From: Archaeoglobales archaeon
GTDB taxonomy: Archaea > Halobacteriota > Archaeoglobi > Archaeoglobales > Archaeoglobaceae
Direction: 5' to 3'
Assembly: GCA_003663055.1 (NCBI GenBank)
Contig: QMZF01000037.1
Coordinates: 1-7,516 of the forward strand
DNA: 7,516 nt
Both the position numbers and the translations under genes were made by a program. This document shows, in pieces, positions 1 through 5,102 of this stretch. Each line of letters starts with the position of its first letter. Position 1 is the first letter of the stretch. The notes beneath the pieces were generated by a model. It worked only from the letters and a program-made list of their open reading frames with translations, did not search any database and was not told the origin of the DNA.

Positions 1-2
1 TT

Positions 3-113
3 GAATATGGATTAGAAAATTTCCTGAAAGCGATTGCAGTTATCTCCTTTATTTTGGCGTTCTTTTGTCATAACTTTTTACTCAGTTTTAAACTCTCCGG
101 TGTGTTAAAATAA
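3..113 (+). CDS. C-terminal end of a membrane protein (partial, 5' end outside window)
   Basis: The frame starting at base 3 is open from the window edge for 36 codons to a TAA at 111-113 and contains no ATG of its own until it runs off the edge, so it reads as the tail of a longer gene. The residues begin EYGLENFLKAIAV, followed by a strongly hydrophobic run of about 18 residues (roughly residues 9-28 of the visible part) and a basic end FKLSGVLK. This pattern fits a last transmembrane helix with a short tail. The other two plus-strand frames are broken by stops here. The family cannot be recognised from so little. A chance open frame in AT-rich DNA is possible but less likely given the coherent hydrophobic segment. 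Confidence 0.45.
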   Translation, partial: EYGLENFLKAIAVISFILAFFCHNFLLSFKLSGVLK

Positions 114-321
114 GAAAAAATAAACAAAACTCTGCCAGAGTGGAATATTATAAAGGCGATGTGGAATAAAAGCGGAGTAATGTGGCTGGAGGTTAATGGC
201 AAGAGAGTTGAGAAGCCGATATTGGAGTCGATACTTTGCTGAGGGCTGGTTCGACAAAGTTCTTGTCTACAGTTCTTCCGATCCAGCGGATTTTGGGAAA
301 CCTATAATCTCAATAAAAAAA
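114..321. other. Intergenic stretch with possible gene remnants
   Basis: About 208 bp separate the partial membrane-protein gene from the 3' end of the leuB-type gene. No long frame crosses it. A TATA-like AATATTATAAA (about 143-153) is followed by two short overlapping plus-strand frames, 159-242 and 196-336. They sit in different phases and together could be one gene broken by an indel. A GGAGGT at 188-193 lies only 2 bp before the ATG at 196, too close to be a normal ribosome binding site for it. Otherwise nothing recognisable is seen. Confidence 0.4.
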
Positions 322-336
322 TTAGTAGCTCTTTAG
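159..336 (+). pseudogene. Possible frame-broken small gene
   Basis: Frame A runs from ATG 159 to TGA 240-242 (27 codons, containing MWLEVNGKRVEKPILES). Frame B runs from ATG 196 to TAG 334-336 (46 codons, containing AEGWFDKVLVYSSS then FGKPIISIKKLVAL). Frame A looks protein-like up to its stop, and frame B looks protein-like from about 238 on. Joining them near 225-240 by a one-base change would give one polypeptide of about 58 residues. The end of frame B overlaps the 3' end of the minus-strand leuB-type gene by 15 bp. No family is recognised. The alternative is that both are chance frames or that 196-336 alone is a tiny intact gene. Confidence 0.2.
312..321 (-). terminator. T-rich terminator of the leuB-type gene
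   Basis: Reading the minus strand, the leuB-type stop codon is followed at once by seven T residues (complement of A at 315-321) and then ATTG. Archaeal transcription commonly ends at such T runs without a hairpin, so this is the likely 3' end of that transcript. Confidence 0.45.
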
Positions 337-1308
337 CTTATTTACTACTTCTTGGGCCATTTCCATCGTTTTAAGATTTCCTCCGAGGTCGGGAGTCGTT
401 TTGCCTTCCGCAAGAACTTCTTCAAGTGCCTTTTCAACCTTTGCAGCCTCTTCAAGATAGCCGAAATGTCTGAGCATCATTGCTGTAGTTAGAATCATCG
501 CTGAGGGATTTGCGATTCCTTTTCCGGCTATATCTGGGGCAGAACCATGAACCGGCTCGAATATAGCGTACTTTTCTCCAATGTTGGCAGACGGGGCCAA
601 GCCAAGGCCGCCAACAAGGCCGGCAGCAAGGTCGCTGACTATGTCTCCAAACATGTTCGTTGTAACGATCACGTCAAAACGCCACGGATCCATAACCAGA
701 TACATGCAGGCAGCGTCGATGTAGTAGTCGTTGAATTCAACATCGTATTCCTTGGCAACCTCTCTACACACTTCCCTAAACAGCCCGCAGGTCTTCTTCA
801 TAACGTTCGCCTTGTGCAAAGCCGTTACTCTCTTTCTACCCTCTCTTTTTGCAAGTTCAAAGGCAAATCGAGCTATACGCTCGCAACCCTTGCGTGTAAT
901 CACCCTTATACCCTCTGCAATGCCCTCTGCAACCTCAAACTCCAAACCCTTGTAGAGACACTCTGTGTTCTCCCTTACTATTACTATGTCTACGTTGTCG
1001 TAGAGGCACTTAACGCCTCTGTACGACTTTGCGGGCCTTATATTTGCGAATGTCTCGAGTTCGAATCTTAATCTAACGATTACGTCCGCTGCAGTCTCAC
1101 CTACAGCACCGAAAAGCACTGCTTTACTTTTTTTACATTCTTCAAGCGTCTCGTCGGGTAAAGCTTTTCCATACTTCTCGTACGCCTCGTCTCCGGCCTC
1201 CATCCACACGTACTCAAATGGCAGACTTAGTTCCTCTAGAACTAGCATAGCTGCGTTTATTACCTCCTTGCCTATTCCGTCTCCGGGGATGACCGTTATG
1301 CGGTTCAT
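322..1308 (-). CDS. leuB: 3-isopropylmalate dehydrogenase family protein (LeuB-type)
   Basis: This is a 328-residue beta-decarboxylating dehydrogenase. LeuB oxidises and decarboxylates 3-isopropylmalate to 2-oxoisocaproate with NAD+ in cytoplasmic leucine synthesis. The N terminus ITVIPGDGIGKEV opens the fold. The substrate arginines lie in RLRFELETFANIRPAK (residues 79-94) and in RENTECLYKG (112-121, with the catalytic Tyr119). Lys166 in HKANVMKK is the second catalytic residue. Asp198, Asp222 and Asp226 are the metal ligands. HGSAPDIAGKGIANP (254-268) is the coenzyme loop, and its Asp259, rather than Lys-Tyr, favours NAD+ over NADP+. The length is normal for archaeal LeuB. A TTG at 1311 directly precedes the ATG at 1308; I chose the ATG because MNRITVIPGDG matches the usual family start. 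The gene stands alone, divergent from the next ORF across a palindrome. Paralogues acting on homoisocitrate or isocitrate share these motifs, so the exact substrate is less certain than the family. Confidence 0.88.
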   Translation of the reverse strand: MNRITVIPGDGIGKEVINAAMLVLEELSLPFEYVWMEAGDEAYEKYGKALPDETLEECKKSKAVLFGAVGETAADVIVRLRFELETFANIRPAKSYRGVKCLYDNVDIVIVRENTECLYKGLEFEVAEGIAEGIRVITRKGCERIARFAFELAKREGRKRVTALHKANVMKKTCGLFREVCREVAKEYDVEFNDYYIDAACMYLVMDPWRFDVIVTTNMFGDIVSDLAAGLVGGLGLAPSANIGEKYAIFEPVHGSAPDIAGKGIANPSAMILTTAMMLRHFGYLEEAAKVEKALEEVLAEGKTTPDLGGNLKTMEMAQEVVNKLKSY

Positions 1309-1324
1309 CAACGTACCAACGATA

Positions 1325-1340
1325 CAAAAAATAAAAAAAT
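1325..1340 (-). promoter_or_regulatory. Possible TATA element of the leuB-type gene
   Basis: On the minus strand the segment is almost all T and A (ATTTTTTTATTTTTTG) and its centre lies about 25 bp upstream of the ATG at 1308. That spacing fits an archaeal TATA box driving a leaderless or nearly leaderless transcript, and no Shine-Dalgarno sequence is seen before the start. The composition is not a clean TATA consensus. Confidence 0.35.
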
Positions 1341-1346
1341 TATGAA

Positions 1347-1363
1347 ATAGCTTGTCAAGCTAT
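1347..1363. promoter_or_regulatory. 17-bp perfect palindrome, candidate operator
   Basis: ATAGCTTG-T-CAAGCTAT is an exact inverted repeat of two 8-base arms around one central base. Its centre (1355) is 47 bp from the leuB-type ATG (1308) and 47 bp from the ATG at 1402, so it sits exactly midway between two divergent start codons. It lies just upstream of the TATA-like stretch on each side. This geometry fits a dimeric helix-turn-helix regulator acting on both promoters. An RNA hairpin role is less likely because no gene reads into it. Confidence 0.5.
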
Positions 1364-1372
1364 CTTGAGTTT

Positions 1373-1380
1373 GAAATATC
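1373..1380 (+). promoter_or_regulatory. Possible TATA element of the small coiled-coil ORF
   Basis: GAAATATC is centred about 25 bp upstream of the ATG at 1402. No ribosome binding site lies between them, so a leaderless transcript would be expected if this is a real promoter. The match to a TATA consensus is weak. Confidence 0.25.
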
Positions 1381-1401
1381 AGCAGATAGGAATCTATAGC
1401 T

Positions 1402-1638
1402 ATGACTTCCCGAATTAAAGGACGAACTGAGGATAGAGTCTTGGAATTGGTCGATGAGGTAAAAGAATTAAAAAAGAAACTTGATGAGCTGAGAAGACGA
1501 GAGATGAAGACTTATGAATTGACGATGAGAATCTGGAAAATGGAAACAGAGAAAAACTCCAAAAACTTAAGTAGAAACCGATCAATTTTTTACCATGAGG
1601 CACCCGGTTGTAGCAGGATCCTTCTACCCTTCCAGTAG
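1402..1638 (+). CDS. Small coiled-coil hypothetical protein, possibly frameshifted
   Basis: The open frame codes for 78 residues. Residues 9-38 (from TEDRVLELVDEVKELKKKLD onward) are highly charged with leucine and valine at heptad-like spacing, typical of a short coiled coil. From about residue 50 the character changes to KNSKNLSRNRSIFYHEAPG, and the last 44 bp overlap the MEMO-family start out of frame, which makes the tail suspect. In the -1 frame the sequence from 1518 to 1574 reads as a charged, leucine-bearing tail ending EKLQKLK and TAG, 20 bp before the MEMO ATG. The true product may therefore be a protein of about 58 residues, with either an indel or ribosomal slippage near GAG AAA AAC at 1549-1557. 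No family is recognised and no function is assigned. It lies between the palindrome and the MEMO gene, in the same direction as the isoprenoid genes. Confidence 0.45.
   Translation: MTSRIKGRTEDRVLELVDEVKELKKKLDELRRREMKTYELTMRIWKMETEKNSKNLSRNRSIFYHEAPGCSRILLPFQ
1563..1573 (+). promoter_or_regulatory. TATA-like promoter of the MEMO-family gene
   Basis: CTTAAGTA at 1566-1573, preceded by CCAAAAA, is centred 25-26 bp before the ATG at 1595. No Shine-Dalgarno sequence precedes that ATG, so a leaderless mRNA starting at or near the A of ATG is likely. The purine-rich lead-in resembles a BRE. Confidence 0.45.
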
Positions 1639-2380
1639 AGAGTCGCTGCTCGCCATGCTTGCAGAATTTGTGAAGAGAAATCCAGACGAGAGAATAAAGG
1701 CATGCGTTGCCCCACACGCCGGTTACATGTACTCCGGCAAGACAGCTGGAAAAATATATTCCCTAGTCCCTCCGGCGGAAACTTACGTGATTATAGGCCC
1801 AAACCACACGGGCTACGGTTCGATGGTTGCAGTTTCGACAGATACTTGGTCAACCCCCCTTGGGGAGGTAGAGGTTGATGAAGAGTTCGTGAATGCGATG
1901 CCTAAGGTTATAGTGGATATGGACGAAACGGCACATCGCTACGAACACTCAATTGAAGTTCAGATCCCCTTCCTTCAGTACGCTCACGACAACTTCAAAA
2001 TAGTGCCGATATGTCTCGGGATGCAGGATGAGGAAACGGCAAGGGAAGTAGCTCACGAGATTATTACAGCTGAGGAGAAAACGGCTAGGAAAATAGTTGT
2101 CATTGCGTCGAGCGACATGCACCACTACTTGCCGGATAGAAGGTGTAGAGAAGCGGATGAGAAAGTAATCGAATCCATTCTCTCTATGGATGTTTCCAAC
2201 TACTACAGAACGATTTACGGTATGCAGGCAAGCGTGTGCGGGTATGGGGCGATAGCCGTAGCGATGCTCTACGCAAAGCATCATGGCTGCAAAGCAGAGC
2301 TTGTAGACTATTCAACGAGTGGGGATGTGGCGGACAAAAGCAGTGTTGTTGGTTATGCTGCGATAGGCTTTAGGCAATAG
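1595..2380 (+). CDS. MEMO1-family protein
   Basis: This 261-residue protein belongs to the MEMO family, found in archaea, some bacteria and eukaryotes and related in fold to extradiol dioxygenases and LigB. Recognisable blocks in order are HPVVAGSFYPSS (3-14), CVAPHAGYMYSGKTAG (37-52), IIGPNHTGYG (66-75), YEHSIEVQIPFLQY (116-129), ASSDMHHYLP (171-180), VCGYGAIAVAMLY (214-226) and DYSTSGDV (238-245). His41, His71 and Cys215 correspond to the metal-binding His, His and Cys of human MEMO1, so a metal or redox function is possible. The length is normal. The ATG at 1595 puts the conserved AGSFYP motif right at the N terminus, as in homologues, and has its own TATA-like box. The archaeal function is unknown. 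The gene is 30 bp upstream of mevalonate kinase, and this neighbourhood recurs in archaea, which suggests a link to isoprenoid or lipid metabolism by association only. Confidence 0.92.
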   Translation: MRHPVVAGSFYPSSRESLLAMLAEFVKRNPDERIKACVAPHAGYMYSGKTAGKIYSLVPPAETYVIIGPNHTGYGSMVAVSTDTWSTPLGEVEVDEEFVNAMPKVIVDMDETAHRYEHSIEVQIPFLQYAHDNFKIVPICLGMQDEETAREVAHEIITAEEKTARKIVVIASSDMHHYLPDRRCREADEKVIESILSMDVSNYYRTIYGMQASVCGYGAIAVAMLYAKHHGCKAELVDYSTSGDVADKSSVVGYAAIGFRQ

Positions 2381-2381
2381 G

Positions 2382-2389
2382 TTTAAGTT
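2382..2389 (+). promoter_or_regulatory. TATA-like promoter of the isoprenoid operon
   Basis: TTTAAGTT starts 2 bp after the MEMO stop codon and is centred about 25 bp before the mevalonate kinase ATG (2411). Core and spacing match those before the MEMO gene. It suggests a second, leaderless start for the isoprenoid genes in addition to read-through from MEMO. Confidence 0.5.
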
Positions 2390-2410
2390 TTTACCACAGT
2401 TTGAGTAGTA

Positions 2411-3277
2411 ATGAGAGCTTCCGCTCCAGGAAAAATCATACTGTTCGGCGAGCATGCGGTAGTTTACGGTAGGCATGCTGTTGTAACGGCCATCAATTTG
2501 AGATGTTATGCGGAAGCGAAGAAGAGCAACTCATTCAAAATACACTCGCCGATCGCAACGACTGGCATCGATTATGAGAAGCATCCCTACATAAGTTATG
2601 CAATAAAGCGATTTATGGAGATAAAGCCCATAGATGGTGCTGAAATAAAAATCGAGAGCGAAGTTCCAATAGCTTCTGGCCTCGGAAGTTCTGCGGCGGT
2701 AAGCGTAGCTGTTTTGAAGGCCCTTGATGCGGAATTTGATGCTGGATTGAGTAACGAGGAAATCTTTGAGCTTGCAAGAAAAGTTGAGCTTGATGTTCAA
2801 GGTATTGGAAGCGGAACTGACCCTTTCGTTTCAACTTATGGCGGGACTTGGCTCATACCGGAAAGAAAACGAATAAAGCTGGAAAAACTCAAAATAATCG
2901 TAGTGGATAGTGGAGAAAAGTCCGTAACAGCCGAAATGGTCGCAAAGGTTGCAGAGCTTAGGAAAAAACTTACCGACGTTGTTGAAAGGGTTTTCGATGT
3001 GATAGATGCTGTATCTCTGAAAGCGTTGAATGGTGATATCCCGAAGCTTTTTAAGATAAACCAGTGTATGCTCAAAGCATTAGGCGTTAGCACAAGGAAG
3101 ATCGATGAAATAGTGCAAAAACTTGAGGAAATGGGAATTGCAGCCAAGCTAACGGGGGCTGGAGGCGGAGGCAGCATCATAGGTGTTGGAAGTGAAGATG
3201 CTTTAGAAAAGGCCAGAAAGCTTTTCAACGCAATAATTGTCGAACCGGAGCAGGAGGGTGCTAGAGTTGAAGACTGA
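2411..3277 (+). CDS. mvk: Mevalonate kinase
   Basis: This is a cytoplasmic GHMP kinase of 288 residues that transfers phosphate from ATP to mevalonate, giving mevalonate 5-phosphate. All three GHMP motifs are present. Motif 1, APGKIILFGEHAVVYG, is at 5-20. The phosphate-binding loop PIASGLGSSAAVS is at 86-98. The C-terminal glycine-rich motif KLTGAGGGGSIIG is at 246-258. The catalytic aspartate is Asp137 in GSGTDP, and Glu126 in the preceding helix (KVELDVQG) is the likely Mg partner. The ATG at 2411 is the first codon that gives the normal MRASAPGK start. No ribosome binding site is seen, and the TATA-like element about 25 bp upstream implies a leaderless message. The 3' end overlaps the isopentenyl phosphate kinase gene by 11 bp. 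Other GHMP members such as phosphomevalonate or homoserine kinase are less likely because the HAVVYG and VQG..STYGG signatures are those of mevalonate kinases. Confidence 0.95.
   Translation: MRASAPGKIILFGEHAVVYGRHAVVTAINLRCYAEAKKSNSFKIHSPIATTGIDYEKHPYISYAIKRFMEIKPIDGAEIKIESEVPIASGLGSSAAVSVAVLKALDAEFDAGLSNEEIFELARKVELDVQGIGSGTDPFVSTYGGTWLIPERKRIKLEKLKIIVVDSGEKSVTAEMVAKVAELRKKLTDVVERVFDVIDAVSLKALNGDIPKLFKINQCMLKALGVSTRKIDEIVQKLEEMGIAAKLTGAGGGGSIIGVGSEDALEKARKLFNAIIVEPEQEGARVED
3253..3257 (+). promoter_or_regulatory. Ribosome binding site that selects the TTG start of isopentenyl phosphate kinase
   Basis: GGAGG inside the end of the mevalonate kinase gene lies 9 bp before TTG 3267. It is too close to GTG 3258 to serve that codon and is downstream of TTG 3237, so it supports TTG 3267 as the start. 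Confidence 0.55.
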
Positions 3278-4040
3278 GTTAAGGCTAAAAGGACTCAAAA
3301 TACTCAAAATAGGCGGAGCAGTAATAACGGATAAATCTCCTGGAGTATTCGATAGGGCAAAGATGGACACAATAGAGAGGATAGCAAAGGAGGTCGCAAC
3401 AAACCCCAGCGGGTTAATTCTCATTCACGGTGTGGGCTCATTCGGTCATCCCTATGTGGAGAAGTATGGCTTAAAAAATGGTAGATGGAACGTTAAGGGC
3501 GTTGCAGAGACGCACTTGGCATGTGAAAAGCTGTGCTGCATGGTTTGCAGCGCTCTTGCAAAGGAGGGCTTAAATCCCGCACCAATCCATCCTTTCACAT
3601 CTTTTAGGATTGGTAATAGGCTTGAGTTCGACGCAAATTTTATTGCGGAGCTGGTAGATGATGGTTTCGTTCCAGTGCTTCACGGCGATATGGTTCGATC
3701 TTTTGATGGATATGCTGTTCTTTCTGGAGACAGAATCGCAGCAGAGCTGGCCAAGACCTTTGGAGCTGAAAAACTCGGATTTGCGAGTGATACAGCAATA
3801 GTGGTAGACGGAAGGATTGTAGAGGAGGTTAACAACGATAACGTATCTTTGGTGTTGAAGAAACTGGAGAAGGAAACGGGAAAGTCGGACGTTACTGGGG
3901 GTATGAGGGGAAAAGTTTTGTCTGTCTTAGAAGTCGCAAGGCAATCAGAAGTCTTTATATTTAGCGGGCTTGAGCCAGGGAACGTTGCAAAGTTTCTGGT
4001 AGGGGAAAAAGTAGGAACGAAGATAAGGTTGTGGAAATGA
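3267..4040 (+). CDS. ipk: Isopentenyl phosphate kinase
   Basis: This is an amino-acid-kinase-fold enzyme of 257 residues from the TTG start. It phosphorylates isopentenyl phosphate to isopentenyl diphosphate, the closing step of the archaeal mevalonate route. LKILKIGGAVITDKS (10-24) is the nucleotide-phosphate loop with Lys14 and Lys23. IHGVGSFGH (53-61) carries His61, the histidine that distinguishes this family from other amino acid kinases. Gly154-Asp155 in VLSGDRIAAEL, Asp175 in FASDTA and Lys216 in TGGMRGK fit the ATP site. The frame is open further upstream (TTG 3237, GTG 3258), but those starts would overlap mevalonate kinase more, and the GGAGG at 3253-3257 fits TTG 3267. It overlaps the previous gene by 11 bp and the next by 4 bp, implying translational coupling. 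Family confidence is high; the start is moderately sure. Confidence 0.93.
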   Translation: MKTELRLKGLKILKIGGAVITDKSPGVFDRAKMDTIERIAKEVATNPSGLILIHGVGSFGHPYVEKYGLKNGRWNVKGVAETHLACEKLCCMVCSALAKEGLNPAPIHPFTSFRIGNRLEFDANFIAELVDDGFVPVLHGDMVRSFDGYAVLSGDRIAAELAKTFGAEKLGFASDTAIVVDGRIVEEVNNDNVSLVLKKLEKETGKSDVTGGMRGKVLSVLEVARQSEVFIFSGLEPGNVAKFLVGEKVGTKIRLWK

Positions 4041-5101
4041 TGAAAACCTCCGACAGGAAACTCGAACACATCAGAATATGCCTCGAAGAGGAGGTCGAAT
4101 CTAGTTATACGGGCTTCGAGGATATAATGCTAGTTCACAATGCTTTGCCCGAGGTTAACTTTGAGGAGATCGATACACACGTGAAGATATTTGGAAAGAA
4201 GCTATCTGCTCCTTTCCTTATAGCCTCCATGACCGGCGGACATCCAGAAACAAAAGAAATAAACAGAAATCTCGCAATTGCTGTTGAAGAACTCGGCCTT
4301 GGGATGGGTGTTGGTAGCCAGAGAGCTGCGTTAGAGGATGCCCGTCTTTCCGACAGCTTTACAGTTGTGAGAGACGTCGCTCCCAACGCCTTTATTTATG
4401 CAAATATAGGTATTGCTCAGGCAAAAAACGTTGAACTCATTGAAAAAGCGGTTGAAATGATCGATGCCGATGCCATAGCAATACACCTCAACTTTCTCCA
4501 AGAAGTGATCCAGCCAGAGGGAGATGTCGATGCAAAAGGTTGTATTGAGGCAATAGAGGAAGTATGCAATTCCGTAAAGGTGCCCGTTATTGTGAAGGAG
4601 ACGGGAGCGGGTATATCAAGAAGTGTGGCTTTAAAGTTGAAGGAGGTAGGCGTTAAAGCAGTAGATGTTGGAGGTAAGGGAGGAACGAGTTGGAGCGGCG
4701 TAGAAGCCTACAGAACGGAAGATATCGTTGCGAAAAACGTTGGAATTGACTTCTGGGACTGGGGAATTCCTACGGCTTTCAGCGTTGTAGAATGCAAGGA
4801 TATACTACCAACCATTGCAACCGGAGGAATAAGGAGCGGCCTCGATATAGCGAAAGCCTTAGCTATTGGAGCCTTTGCTGCGAGCGCAGCTCTACCTTTT
4901 CTCCGTCCAGCAACTCAGTCAGCTGAAGACGTAAAGCTTGAACTTGAGTATTTCCTTCACGGCCTAAAGGTTGCAATGTTTCTTACCGGATGTTCAAGGC
5001 TCGACGATTTGAGAAGTGTCGAGATATGCGTTTTTGGTCGCTTCAAAGAATGGCTCGAGATAAAAGGCTTCAACGCTCGGGAGTTTTGCTGGAGGAGGTA
5101 A
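4037..5101 (+). CDS. fni: Isopentenyl diphosphate delta-isomerase, type 2 (FMN)
   Basis: This is a 354-residue TIM-barrel flavoenzyme that interconverts isopentenyl and dimethylallyl diphosphate using reduced FMN and Mg2+. It starts with DRKLEHIRICL, whose Arg7-Lys8 and His11 bind substrate. FMN contacts are ASMTGG (63-68), VGSQRA (92-97), ANIG (122-125), Lys187 in VIVKETGAG, DVGGKGGTSWSG (210 onward) and IATGGIRSGLD. The signature HLNFLQE (150-156) holds His150, Asn152, Gln155, the proposed proton-handling glutamine, and Glu156, the Mg ligand. The length is normal. ATG 4037 shares ATGA with the stop of the preceding kinase; a second ATG follows at 4040, and a GTG at 4031 is also in frame, so the exact start is open by a few codons. 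It is unrelated to the type 1 zinc isomerase and supplies the allylic starter to the next gene's product. Confidence 0.95.
   Translation: MMKTSDRKLEHIRICLEEEVESSYTGFEDIMLVHNALPEVNFEEIDTHVKIFGKKLSAPFLIASMTGGHPETKEINRNLAIAVEELGLGMGVGSQRAALEDARLSDSFTVVRDVAPNAFIYANIGIAQAKNVELIEKAVEMIDADAIAIHLNFLQEVIQPEGDVDAKGCIEAIEEVCNSVKVPVIVKETGAGISRSVALKLKEVGVKAVDVGGKGGTSWSGVEAYRTEDIVAKNVGIDFWDWGIPTAFSVVECKDILPTIATGGIRSGLDIAKALAIGAFAASAALPFLRPATQSAEDVKLELEYFLHGLKVAMFLTGCSRLDDLRSVEICVFGRFKEWLEIKGFNAREFCWRR
5091..5099 (+). promoter_or_regulatory. Strong ribosome binding site for the prenyl synthase
   Basis: GGAGGAGGT ends 3 bp before the ATG at 5103, with a possible pairing core 6-7 bp away, and runs into the TAA of the isomerase gene. 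It is the best Shine-Dalgarno match in the window and fits efficient internal translation within the operon. Confidence 0.7.
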
Positions 5102-5102
5102 A

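Noticed and set aside
547..1071. 174-codon open frame on the plus strand
   Set aside because: It is antisense to the leuB-type gene, whose catalytic motifs are all intact. Its own translation has no recognisable domain and an unlikely composition.
1347..1363. The palindrome as an intrinsic terminator (hairpin then T-rich tract on the minus strand)
   Set aside because: No minus-strand gene reads into it from the right, and it lies in the divergent promoter region. An operator is the better reading.
2836..3228. 130-codon minus-strand frame rich in serine, proline and leucine
   Set aside because: It is a shadow of mevalonate kinase. The Ser/Pro-rich composition is typical of antisense frames of Lys/Glu/Gly-rich genes.
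3680..4069. 129-codon minus-strand frame
   Set aside because: It is antisense to isopentenyl phosphate kinase and the isomerase start, with no promoter or ribosome binding site.
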